Of a stretch of 8,186 nt of DNA, positions 1 through 7,230 are shown in pieces. The stretch's first letter is position 1. The number at the start of each line of letters is the position of its first letter. Location: positions 1-8,186 of the forward strand of contig JAAGZM010000768.1 of assembly GCA_024206355.1 (NCBI GenBank), read 5' to 3'. A program made the translations under genes and the position numbers. The notes beneath the pieces were generated by a model. The model made no database searches. It worked only from the letters and a program-made list of their open reading frames with translations, and was not told where the DNA came from. The DNA is from Gammaproteobacteria bacterium. Its GTDB lineage: Bacteria > Pseudomonadota > Gammaproteobacteria > Enterobacterales > GCA-2746155.

Positions 1-1674
1 GACACTCATCCAGATGAGGAAGCCTCTAATACTATCGATATGGAGTTCGAGGTAGGACTGCAAATTGCAAAAATGCTGGGGTACAACACCAATACAGAAC
101 ATCTGCCTTGCGCTTGGGGCCACATGACCTCTGATGGTACAACCGCTAATTACGAAAGCCTCTGGAATGCTAGAGCTATCAGTTTTTACCCTTTAGCGAT
201 GAAAGCAGCAGCAAAAAAATTAAATCTAGATCTTTATGTTTCAGCATCTTCAGAAGAATTACTCAGTCAATGCAGCAGTTGGAATTGTCAAAATTTTAGT
301 GTGGATGAAGTAATTGCTCTTCAAAAGTACAACTTTCAGCAGCTGGTTGATAAGAAAGGACTCCAAACCGCAAAAAATTTCTTCAAACAAGTTAATCAAC
401 ATCGTGTAGAGCATATGGGAATGGCATCATTTTTTGCAGAACATTGGGACGCCAAGCAACCCATGCTACTGATACCTGCAACTGCTCATAGCTCATGGAA
501 AAAGTCGATGCGGTTATTAGGGTTTGGAACAAGTCAAATCATTAAACTTGATGTTAATAATCGTATGCGCCTTGATACAGGCTCTTTGGAAAGAGTTTTA
601 AATAATGCTGAACAGAAGAAAATCCCAATCATGGCAGTTGTTGGAACGTTAGGAACATCAGAATTTGGTAGTATCGATCCACTGGCTGAAATTGTACAAC
701 TGCGTAAATATTTTAGTAATAAAGGTTTAAATTTTTATTATCATATTGATGCTGCCTGGGGTGGATATCTAAGCAGTTTATTCCGCAATGAAGATGATAG
801 TATTGTCAATTACAGTGAAATAAAAGAGCAGTTTCAATATTTCTCCCGCCAAAATATTTTTGATGCATTTAGTACCATCAATGAAGCAGATTCTGTTTCT
901 GTAGATAATCAACATTTAGATTACCTACCTTTTTCAAATGGCGCCTTTATCAGTCGAAATCAGGAAGTTGTCAATATACTTTCACAGGACTGCACTTCTA
1001 TTCTTACTGAAAATTTTACGAATACCCATTCACACTTAAAGCAGTTTGATGAATATATTTTAGAAGGTACAAAATCTGGAGCTAATGCAACAGCCTGTTG
1101 TGTAACTCACAAAATATTGCCGCTTAATAAAACTAATTTTGGCAAACTACTTAGCAATAGTATTCTTTCTACTGAATACTTTGTAGAACGAACTCAACAA
1201 ATCATTGAAAATCTGAAACGGCAAGTAAATATCATTGTTCCAATGGAGCCTGATACTAATCTAGTATGCCTAGCAATAAACCCAATTAATAATCACTGCT
1301 TGACAAGAATGAATCGATTTTCGAAGAGGGTTTATGATCGAATGCAGAATATCCCTGAAGCGTTGATGCTAAATAAATTGCTATTTTGTTCTGATACTTC
1401 TTTGCTGCACAGTAACCTAGGTAATGAGGATGCTCAATATTTATTGGAAATGCTCGACATTAGAAATAATTCATTTGTGGTTAATATTGAAGATCCTAAA
1501 AAGCAGACAAACTCAATTCATGTACTAAGGCACACTTTGCTCAATCCATGGTTATTAACTAAAACAGATGGTTTTAATGCAATTGATCGCTATTGTGGTT
1601 ATCTTGAAAAAATCATTTTAGAGGTTGTTAATAAAGAATCATCAAACACACTTATCAGAGTTGGTGCCCGCTAA
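1..1674 (+). CDS. Group II PLP-dependent decarboxylase-like protein (tyrosine/glutamate decarboxylase family), 5'-partial, lacking the PLP lysine
   Basis: The frame is open from base 1 (DTHPDEEASNTID...) before the first ATG at 40, and this leading part is family-like, so the true start lies upstream; 557 codons are visible. Family features in order: the GHMTSDGTTANYESLWNAR segment, TAHSSW with His163 (visible numbering), the position that stacks on the PLP ring, the GTLGTSEFGSIDP segment, and HIDAAWGG with Asp250, which contacts the pyridine nitrogen. Size and layout resemble the roughly 620-residue bacterial tyrosine decarboxylases, with about 60-90 residues missing at the N-terminus. The oddity is the Schiff-base motif: relatives have DPHK followed by (L/M)GY(I/V)P, while this protein reads DNQHLDYLP, putting His305 (bases 913-915) where lysine should be. 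There is no other lysine nearby and no frameshift. A cytosolic PLP fold is likely, but decarboxylase activity is doubtful; it may be a pseudoenzyme or a repurposed protein. The substrate cannot be named. The last 33 bp overlap the convergent fnr gene. Confidence 0.85.
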   Translation, partial: DTHPDEEASNTIDMEFEVGLQIAKMLGYNTNTEHLPCAWGHMTSDGTTANYESLWNARAISFYPLAMKAAAKKLNLDLYVSASSEELLSQCSSWNCQNFSVDEVIALQKYNFQQLVDKKGLQTAKNFFKQVNQHRVEHMGMASFFAEHWDAKQPMLLIPATAHSSWKKSMRLLGFGTSQIIKLDVNNRMRLDTGSLERVLNNAEQKKIPIMAVVGTLGTSEFGSIDPLAEIVQLRKYFSNKGLNFYYHIDAAWGGYLSSLFRNEDDSIVNYSEIKEQFQYFSRQNIFDAFSTINEADSVSVDNQHLDYLPFSNGAFISRNQEVVNILSQDCTSILTENFTNTHSHLKQFDEYILEGTKSGANATACCVTHKILPLNKTNFGKLLSNSILSTEYFVERTQQIIENLKRQVNIIVPMEPDTNLVCLAINPINNHCLTRMNRFSKRVYDRMQNIPEALMLNKLLFCSDTSLLHSNLGNEDAQYLLEMLDIRNNSFVVNIEDPKKQTNSIHVLRHTLLNPWLLTKTDGFNAIDRYCGYLEKIILEVVNKESSNTLIRVGAR

Positions 1675-2397
1675 TTCCATCAATGCATCTAAATCAATAA
1701 TTTCAACAAGTTTATCAGAAACACAGATAATTTCTTTCTTTTGAAATTGGCTGAATAATCGACTAACTGTTTCAATTGCTAAGCCTAAATAGTTACCAAT
1801 ATCACTACGTGTCATTGTCAGATTGAAAGATGTTGATGAAAAACCGCGTTGTTTAAAACGAAGTGACAAACTTAATAAGAATGCAGCCATTCTTTCTGCT
1901 GCATTTTTACGACTCAACAAAAGAAGTAATTCTTGATCATCCATAATTTCTTTACTCATAACTCTTAGCATTTGCTTGCGCAGGTTACGAATATCACCCG
2001 ATAAATCTTCAAGTTTCTCAAAAGGCAATGCGCAGACTGCGCTAGTTTCCAAAGCTTTTACAAAGCTGGTATGACTTCCAGTACTTATCGCATCTAGACC
2101 TATAAGTTCTCCCGGAAAGAAAAAACCAGTAATATTAATAATTCCATCTTCAGACAATGTATAAGATTTGAAACTTCCTGAACTCACTGCAAATAACTGC
2201 TTAAAGTTATCGCCAGCCTGACTAAGAAACTTACCTTTTTGGATAGGTGTTCCGCGACTAACGATTGTATTCAGACGAGAGACTTCTTCTCTTGATAAAG
2301 AGTTTGGTAGACATAACTGACTAATGCTACAAGTTTCACAAGAAACTTTTTGTATTAGTATATCCATATTGTCCTTTTTGGATAAAAATTGACTCAT
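1642..2397 (-). CDS. fnr: Fnr-type [4Fe-4S] oxygen-responsive transcriptional regulator (Crp/Fnr family)
   Basis: This is a 251-residue homologue of E. coli FNR (250 residues). The iron-sulfur cysteines are Cys20, Cys23, Cys29 (CETCSISQLC) and Cys122, the same numbers as in E. coli. A cyclic-nucleotide-binding-like beta barrel covers about residues 35-135. The dimer helix contains Asp154, and the helix-turn-helix (about 193-219, TMTRSDIGNYLGLAIETVSRLF) keeps Glu209, Ser212 and Arg213, the residues that read TTGAT-N4-ATCAA sites. It should therefore sense loss of oxygen through its cluster and switch anaerobic genes. Start choice: 2397 gives E. coli-like numbering but only a weak ribosome site; an in-frame ATG at 2367 has a good AGGA just upstream and would give 241 residues. 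The gene stands alone: 170 bp separate it from the sortase stop, and its 3' end overlaps the decarboxylase gene head-on. No clear FNR box was found upstream, so autoregulation is not shown. Confidence 0.95.
   Translation of the reverse strand: MSQFLSKKDNMDILIQKVSCETCSISQLCLPNSLSREEVSRLNTIVSRGTPIQKGKFLSQAGDNFKQLFAVSSGSFKSYTLSEDGIINITGFFFPGELIGLDAISTGSHTSFVKALETSAVCALPFEKLEDLSGDIRNLRKQMLRVMSKEIMDDQELLLLLSRKNAAERMAAFLLSLSLRFKQRGFSSTSFNLTMTRSDIGNYLGLAIETVSRLFSQFQKKEIICVSDKLVEIIDLDALMELAGTNSDKCV
2372..2375 (-). promoter_or_regulatory. Ribosome binding site for an alternative fnr start at 2367
   Basis: On the minus strand the sequence reads AAAAAGGACAATATG, so AGGA lies four bases before the in-frame ATG at 2367-2365. 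This is a better Shine-Dalgarno match than the weak GGAT eight bases before the ATG at 2397. Translation may begin at either codon; the shorter form keeps all four cluster cysteines. Confidence 0.4.
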
Positions 2398-2426
2398 TCA
2401 CTGTTATCCATCACTGATTTTCCTGC

Positions 2427-2455
2427 ATTCTATCTTAGATTTGTTGAAATGAAAA
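2427..2455 (-). promoter_or_regulatory. Candidate sigma70 promoter for fnr
   Basis: Read on the minus strand, TTTTCA (2455-2450, four of six matches to TTGACA) is followed after 17 bases by TAGAAT (2432-2427, five of six matches to TATAAT), about 30 bp before the upstream fnr start. The spacing is ideal but the -35 box is weak and the region is AT-rich, so a chance match is possible. Confidence 0.35.
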
Positions 2456-2567
2456 TACATCTTAAGCTTTTGTAAGGTTATATTTTTACATATCATCGAA
2501 AATAGAATATATGAATTGATTATATTTATTAGACAGAGAAGGCCTAAAAAGAAAATTTATTGTTTTT

Positions 2568-3185
2568 TTACAATGGCTTGACAGGGTTATTAATAAGAAT
2601 AGCATCGACGCGATAGCGAAATGGACTGCCAGCGTGTATAGCATCAAAAGGATAACAAGTTATTAGTGTCAGCAAACCTTTTTCTGGCTCTAGTATGAGA
2701 TGTTCGCTTCTGGTATCGATGATATTAATCGCACTAATTTGATAGAAATGCTTGCGGTTATCTAAAGTTTCTAAGATTAAGACATCTGAGATAGCAGATT
2801 TTTCAAGGACACTAAAATGCGTATCTCGATGTGCGCTTATTATTGTATGACCACCACGTCCAGGTAGAGAGCTACCAGTAAGATGTCCAGGAGCAAAAGC
2901 CAGTGTTCGTCCTGAGCTCCCTTCCATAATGATAAAAGTCTGTTTCTGTTGCTTAAATTCTATACGAGCAAGAGGTTTTGTATCAGCCCAAGGCCATGGA
3001 GCAATAGCGTGTCCTTCTTTTACAGACTCCTCCCATGCTGCTTCTAATAGATATTGAGAGAAACTTGCTTTTGCACTTAGATAAATGCCATGACCGGTAA
3101 CTGCTCCGCCAGTTAGTCCAATAATTGTCGACAACAATATGGCTTTTCTTGATGCTTTTAACATTGGTGAAACCATAATTATCAT
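2568..3185 (-). CDS. Class GN (marine proteobacterial) sortase
   Basis: This is a 205-residue cysteine transpeptidase with one N-terminal membrane anchor (about residues 15-36) and a sortase fold facing the periplasm. The class GN hallmark APWPWADTKPLARI is at about 62-75. The catalytic set is complete: His119 in IISAHRDTHF, Cys177 in TLITCYPF, and Arg190 in SPFRYRVDA. The family cuts a C-terminal sorting signal and transfers the protein to an acceptor; in Gram-negative bacteria the acceptor is not settled. The start codon overlaps the stop of the upstream VIT/vWA gene as ATGA, so the two are probably translationally coupled. A second ATG three codons in (3176) is an alternative start. The adjacent gene is almost certainly its substrate. 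No hairpin terminator is obvious after the stop. The family assignment is firm; the acceptor and the purpose are inferred. Confidence 0.93.
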   Translation of the reverse strand: MIIMVSPMLKASRKAILLSTIIGLTGGAVTGHGIYLSAKASFSQYLLEAAWEESVKEGHAIAPWPWADTKPLARIEFKQQKQTFIIMEGSSGRTLAFAPGHLTGSSLPGRGGHTIISAHRDTHFSVLEKSAISDVLILETLDNRKHFYQISAINIIDTRSEHLILEPEKGLLTLITCYPFDAIHAGSPFRYRVDAILINNPVKPL

Positions 3186-5278
3186 TTCATCGTTTTACGA
3201 TTACTGAGTAACAACATCAGTATAGAAATCAGCAATAATAGGACACCAATCATCAACTGAAATTTCCATCCAGTGGCTGTGGACGGATATCCAAAGGTGG
3301 TCCCTGCTGGCAAGTGATTTGCTATAGACTTTGACTCTAGTTTTCGCTCATATGGCCGTGTTGAGATTTGTTCCACAGCAACGAGGCTTGTATAACGGCT
3401 GACTAAGTGATGCTCTAAAGCAAGGTCTATCACTTGTTGCTTAATTTGAGTTTCTTCAGGTGAAATTATCTGTAAATCTAATAACTCTGAAATTTTTGAT
3501 CGAGCCCATAACACACCGATACCCGATGAGGCTTTTGTACGCTTATTATGAACACCAACAGGTATTGTTGCCTGCCATAATGTTTGCCCTTGTTGGCCAT
3601 TAATATTTATCTCACCAGCAAGTTTATGACCTTTTACACGTAATCTTAATGGCTCGCCCAGATAAAGATCAGGGATTAGTGACGGAAACTGCTCAACCTC
3701 CATAGGCCAATCCACATGAATATTTTGCATCACTGGTTTTTCCAATTGCTCAAATAACAATCCCATCTTTTCAGCAACTTCATCCGGTTTACCAATGTAG
3801 GTAAATGTGCCTCGACCAAATTGAGCTGCTTTGCGCATAAAATAACTATTAGGGGCAGAGCCAATTCCAATCGTAAACAGTCGTGCAGAAGCAAGATCAT
3901 TGTGAATGGCTGCAAACAACTCATCTTCATTAGAAACAGCTCCATCGGTCAAAAATACAATTTGCCTTACAAAACCCTCACTTGTTGATTCTGAAAGTGC
4001 ACTTCTTAAGGCTGGTAACATTTCAGTTCCACCATCGGCCTCAAGTGCTCCTACAAATTTCTCAGCCATTGCAATATTATATTGATTAACATCTACTGGC
4101 CTATTAAAGAGACTGCGCGTTTGATGGTTAAAGGCAATAACATTGAACCGATCATCAGACGTTAACTTTTTCAGAGCTTGCTGAAGTGCACTAATAGCCT
4201 GCACCATAGAAGCTCCTTCCATTGAACCTGATTGATCAATGATCAAAGTCACCTCCCTTGGTAAAGGGTTGAAAGAAAGCATTTCTGGCGGAGTGATCAT
4301 CAATAATAAGTAATCATCATTTCCTTCTTTTTCAGAAAACAATGCCACTCTGGGCTGAGCTGATTGTTCAGCTTTCCAACGAATCTCAAAGTCACGATTG
4401 CTGATCTGGTAATTTTGTAAGGCTATTAGGTATTTTCCTGTGGATTTTTTTTGTATAACAATATTATGATATGGTGACTCGATTGCCTTTAATGGGAGTC
4501 CTGCATCCAGTTCAACATCAATGCTAATACTATTTTTAACACCTGAATTAGCAGGTAATGTAGGCGTATAAATAACTTTTTCAGGATCAAGCCCCCAACC
4601 AGTTCCTTCAGCATTTGAAAATGTTTCTTTAAGTTCTGTATTCGTTTTTGGAAGGCTGCTAGGATGATATCTGGGTGTAATAGACGATGGAAATCGTAGT
4701 GAAAATTCACCCTGTTTAAAATGCACTTGTTGTTGATATTCAATCATTATTTCTACGGTTTCTCCAGGTGCAATATTGGCAACTTTTGTGGTAAAGATAT
4801 TGGCACGCTTTTGCTCAAATAGGGCTGTCTTTTTACCCTGTCTCTTCGCCTGCTTATATATTTTCTTAGCCTCCGCTTTTTCTTTGATTTCGCCGATAAT
4901 TCGTCGCTCACCGATCAGCATATCCATGTGGTCAACTGCACTATCTTCAGGTAGTGGAAAAACGTAGCTCGCCTCAACAAAATCCTCACTCGTATTCTCG
5001 AAAAACTGTTTCACTATTACACGAGCTACCAGCCCTGATATTGATAACTTTACCTGCGTATCCAAAAGAGGAAGTGTCTTAAAGTAACCCTCTTTATTCC
5101 TTATCAGAAGACTGCCCTGACTCACTTTAGATGGATTATTATACAATTCATCTGCCTGAATATACGGCTCAGTAACACTGAACAAAATAAAAAGAAAGAA
5201 AATTGAGATAATGCTCATCTTTATTATCTTCATGATTAATTTTCCTACTATTGTCACCATAACTAACCGAACCATCAC
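3182..5278 (-). CDS. Marine proteobacterial sortase target protein (VIT + vWA domains)
   Basis: This 698-residue protein is the usual partner of class GN sortases. Domains: a signal peptide (hydrophobic core about 22-35, probable cleavage near 42), a VIT (vault/inter-alpha-trypsin) domain at about 55-195, a linker region to 335, and a von Willebrand A domain at about 340-515. The MIDAS metal site is complete: DQSGS (Asp348, Ser350, Ser352), Thr418 and Asp445 in FLTDG, so cation-dependent ligand binding is likely. The C-terminus has the sorting arrangement: YPSTATG (664-670), a membrane segment at about 673-692, and a short basic tail (NRKTMK). The motif departs from LPXTG. The start is GTG at 5278 or ATG at 5275; both lie well behind AAGGAG, and the GTG gives a 6-base spacing. 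It is first in the operon with the sortase. The protein is probably displayed at the envelope or outer surface; adhesion is an inference from vWA. Confidence 0.93.
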   Translation of the reverse strand: MMVRLVMVTIVGKLIMKIIKMSIISIFFLFILFSVTEPYIQADELYNNPSKVSQGSLLIRNKEGYFKTLPLLDTQVKLSISGLVARVIVKQFFENTSEDFVEASYVFPLPEDSAVDHMDMLIGERRIIGEIKEKAEAKKIYKQAKRQGKKTALFEQKRANIFTTKVANIAPGETVEIMIEYQQQVHFKQGEFSLRFPSSITPRYHPSSLPKTNTELKETFSNAEGTGWGLDPEKVIYTPTLPANSGVKNSISIDVELDAGLPLKAIESPYHNIVIQKKSTGKYLIALQNYQISNRDFEIRWKAEQSAQPRVALFSEKEGNDDYLLLMITPPEMLSFNPLPREVTLIIDQSGSMEGASMVQAISALQQALKKLTSDDRFNVIAFNHQTRSLFNRPVDVNQYNIAMAEKFVGALEADGGTEMLPALRSALSESTSEGFVRQIVFLTDGAVSNEDELFAAIHNDLASARLFTIGIGSAPNSYFMRKAAQFGRGTFTYIGKPDEVAEKMGLLFEQLEKPVMQNIHVDWPMEVEQFPSLIPDLYLGEPLRLRVKGHKLAGEININGQQGQTLWQATIPVGVHNKRTKASSGIGVLWARSKISELLDLQIISPEETQIKQQVIDLALEHHLVSRYTSLVAVEQISTRPYERKLESKSIANHLPAGTTFGYPSTATGWKFQLMIGVLLLLISILMLLLSNRKTMK

Positions 5279-5284
5279 TGTTTG

Positions 5285-5290
5285 CTCCTT
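5285..5290 (-). promoter_or_regulatory. Strong ribosome binding site of the VIT/vWA gene
   Basis: AAGGAG on the minus strand lies six bases before the GTG at 5278 and nine before the ATG at 5275. It fixes translation to this end of the frame rather than to the internal Met codons at residues 7, 16 or 21, although GTG and ATG cannot be told apart. Confidence 0.75.
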
Positions 5291-5348
5291 AATCTGATGC
5301 TCACTATTAAACGCTTTTTATTAAACAATACGAACAAGACCAGTAGAC

Positions 5349-5392
5349 GGTAACAATATGACTCTTAGAAGGTAAATTCTGGCAACAATATG
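5349..5392. repeat. Direct repeat pair, possible operator
   Basis: GGTAACAATATG (5349-5360) and GGCAACAATATG (5381-5392) match at 11 of 12 positions and sit 32 bp apart, close to three helical turns, upstream of the VIT/vWA gene. They could be two half-sites for one regulator, or chance in AT-rich DNA. Confidence 0.3.
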
Positions 5393-5451
5393 GCAGGCAC
5401 CGTAGAATCAAAGATATATACCATTTCTACCTCAGGATACATAATTCAGTT

Positions 5452-5577
5452 CTCAGCTAGGAAATTTGAACGAGGCACGACTTGCAGGAAATACCCAAAT
5501 CACTCACTGCACTCAGGTTGTAGGTTCTGACTAGTCCTTTCCAAAAGTTGTAACACGATGCAAGTTTTCTAGCTGAG
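5452..5577. repeat. 126-bp imperfect inverted-repeat element (MITE-like or structured RNA)
   Basis: The ends CTCAGCTAGGAAATTTG (5452-5468) and CAAGTTTTCTAGCTGAG (5561-5577) are inverted copies matching at 15 of 17 positions, the outer nine perfectly. Weaker complementarity continues inward for about 25 more bases per arm with one-base slippage, roughly 14 of 24 positions. The loop holds a doubled CACTCA and an ACTAGT palindrome. No frame of useful length is inside. It is compatible with a small non-autonomous element inserted between the two divergent genes or with a folded RNA; I do not recognise the family. Confidence 0.5.
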
Positions 5578-5658
5578 CACCAGAAGGGCAAGGCTAAAAA
5601 CAACCATCTTTTTTGTTAAGCAATTTTCAATTAGAATGAAAGGGTATACCACCATTTT

Positions 5659-7182
5659 ATGGAGCAAGTTGTGCTATTTAGAAGCCACTCAATAATTTTC
5701 TTAATCTTTTTAATGTCTCCGATCCAATACTTTGCAACGGAGAAACTATTCTATGAGCTCATTGAGACAACCGATCAACGGAAAATCACAACAGCATTTG
5801 ATCGGGCACTTTCGGGTAATAATATTAAAAATCAACGAGAAGCTTTACTTGGTTTGGGAAGGATTGGCGATCATTCTAGTACCTTAAAAATTTCAGCCTT
5901 TCTCTACTCCAAGCAACCTGATATACGCGCCATGGCAGCTTTTGCACTAGGTATAGGTAATGACCCTAAATCGCATAGCTTATTAACCATGCGTTTGAAG
6001 ACCGAGAAACACCCCGTTGTCATCACACGACTATTAGTAGCAATAGGTAACATTGGCGATCCTAAGGAAGCAATAGCTAGTATTTTGCCTTTCTTAAATC
6101 AACAAGATCCTGACATTGTTGCAGCCGCCTGTGATGGTCTAACTATGGCCTGGTCTTTTCATCGAGCTACTGTTTCTATTCCAAACTCTACTCAAATTAA
6201 CAGGCTGTTAGAGCTCGTAAAGAGCCGAGATGTTGTCGCACAACACTGCCTTTATACATTATCTCGATTAAGGACGGATGTTGCTCTTTTTGATATAAAT
6301 CAGCTTCAAGCAGTATCTAAAAATCTGACTTCTATCGAATCACAAGTTTTAGCTATCCGAATTATTGGAGCAATGAAAAATGGCATCTTCATAGAACAAT
6401 TGAAACAATTAATTCAGGCCGATAATCCAATCAGAGTTAGAGCGGAAGCAGCAACAGCTATTGCTCTACTGGTTGAAAATAGTAATCAACAAGATCTAGA
6501 CAAATTACTTCCATTGCTAAGACAATTAGCAGATGACCCAAGTAGCCTTGTTAAGGTCAACTTTATCAATAATCTAAAATTATCAACTGATAATAAACCA
6601 GTGATCACCACTGTTGAGCAAATGCTTAATGATAAGTCTCAATGGATTCGTCAAGCAGCGATAATGTCTCTATTTGTTGTTAAAGGCTTTGAAATGGGAG
6701 ACATTTTCTTGAAACTAGTAAATGCTGTTGATTTCCAATCTCAACAACTAGCATTGAAAATAGTACGAAAATATGAAATGCCAGATAATCAAAAATATCT
6801 AGAAATCCTTACTCTCTCCAAACACAATGGTATAAAAAGTATTGCCAGTCGGTTGCTAAAAGATGAAGATGCGGATGCTGAAGAATTTGTACATCCCAAA
6901 GAAACTATTGCTGCTAGTGAAGCAATGAAACTTGCCGGCAAAAGGATGCAAATTATGACTTCTAAAGGAGCAATTACTATTCAATTGCTAACATCAACTC
7001 CCTACACCAGCACAAATTTTTATCAACTTGCCAAGTCAGGATATTATGATGGATTAACATTTCATCGAGTTATTGCTAATTTTGTTGCTCAAGGTGGTGA
7101 TCAAGAAGGCACTGGACAGGGAGGTCCTGGATACTCAGTACGAGAAGAGCCATATCCTATTGAACCTAGAATCCTCAGTTGA
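5659..7182 (+). CDS. Exported HEAT-repeat / cyclophilin-type peptidyl-prolyl isomerase, 3'-truncated
   Basis: 507 residues. A signal peptide (core IIFLIFLMSP, likely cleavage after about 26, YFA/TEK) points to the periplasm. Residues about 40-420 are tandem HEAT-type alpha repeats (for example REALLGLGRIGDHSS, RAMAAFALGIGNDP, RLLVAIGNIGDPKEA), a protein-binding scaffold. Residues about 430-507 begin a cyclophilin domain: MTSKGAITIQLL, then FHRVIANFVAQGGD with the catalytic-type Arg470, then GGPGYSVREEPYP. A whole cyclophilin domain is about 150-165 residues; here it breaks off after PIE and the remaining residues (PRILS) are read from a 17-bp repeat that also occurs at 8053. The second half of the active site is absent, so isomerase activity is unlikely while the HEAT part may still work. 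Start: ATG at 5659 has poor Shine-Dalgarno support; the in-frame GTG at 5671 is preceded by GGAG at six bases and is the better candidate. Confidence 0.85.
   Translation: MEQVVLFRSHSIIFLIFLMSPIQYFATEKLFYELIETTDQRKITTAFDRALSGNNIKNQREALLGLGRIGDHSSTLKISAFLYSKQPDIRAMAAFALGIGNDPKSHSLLTMRLKTEKHPVVITRLLVAIGNIGDPKEAIASILPFLNQQDPDIVAAACDGLTMAWSFHRATVSIPNSTQINRLLELVKSRDVVAQHCLYTLSRLRTDVALFDINQLQAVSKNLTSIESQVLAIRIIGAMKNGIFIEQLKQLIQADNPIRVRAEAATAIALLVENSNQQDLDKLLPLLRQLADDPSSLVKVNFINNLKLSTDNKPVITTVEQMLNDKSQWIRQAAIMSLFVVKGFEMGDIFLKLVNAVDFQSQQLALKIVRKYEMPDNQKYLEILTLSKHNGIKSIASRLLKDEDADAEEFVHPKETIAASEAMKLAGKRMQIMTSKGAITIQLLTSTPYTSTNFYQLAKSGYYDGLTFHRVIANFVAQGGDQEGTGQGGPGYSVREEPYPIEPRILS
5661..5664 (+). promoter_or_regulatory. 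Ribosome binding site favouring a GTG start at 5671
   Basis: GGAG followed by six bases (CAAGTT) and GTG at 5671-5673. The upstream ATG at 5659 overlaps this site and has only a distant AAAGGG (14 or more bases away). The GTG start gives a typical signal peptide opening with fMet-LFRSHS. Confidence 0.45.
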
Positions 7183-7192
7183 CCGGCTCTGA
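7165..7192 (+). repeat. Left copy of a 17-bp repeat, probable mobile-element end remnant
   Basis: CCTAGAATCCTCAGTTG at 7165-7181 is identical to 8053-8069; the next bases to 7192 still resemble the second copy (overall weaker, both reach TGAG), then similarity ends. The start of the repeat coincides with the break in cyclophilin homology, and it supplies the premature TGA at 7180. It is best read as what is left of an inserted element end. Confidence 0.6.
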
Positions 7193-7230
7193 GAAAAATC
7201 AAGGTCGCCCATTAGAAATCACAAAACTAA

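Larger units (their letters stand above)
5279..5658. other. Divergent intergenic region, 380 bp, non-coding
   Basis: It lies between the start of the minus-strand sortase operon and the start of the plus-strand HEAT-cyclophilin gene, so it must hold both promoters. I see no convincing open frame and no clear -35/-10 pair for either gene. It contains a pair of near-identical 12-mers, GGTAACAATATG (5349-5360) and GGCAACAATATG (5381-5392), and a 126-bp imperfect inverted repeat (5452-5577) listed separately. Confidence 0.6.

Noticed and set aside
2398..2567. Rho-independent terminator after the sortase gene
   Set aside because: T-rich stretches are present but no GC-rich stem precedes them; only the short AGGCCT palindrome was found.
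3730..3945. Open frame of 71 codons on the minus strand
   Set aside because: It is a shifted frame inside the vWA domain of the sortase target, with no ribosome site and no domain-like sequence.
4489..4743. Open frame of 84 codons on the minus strand
   Set aside because: It overlaps the VIT/vWA gene in another frame; the sequence has no recognisable features.
4776..4967. Open frame of 63 codons on the plus strand, hydrophobic
   Set aside because: It is antisense to the VIT domain coding sequence; the hydrophobic stretch follows from complementing Lys/Glu-rich codons.
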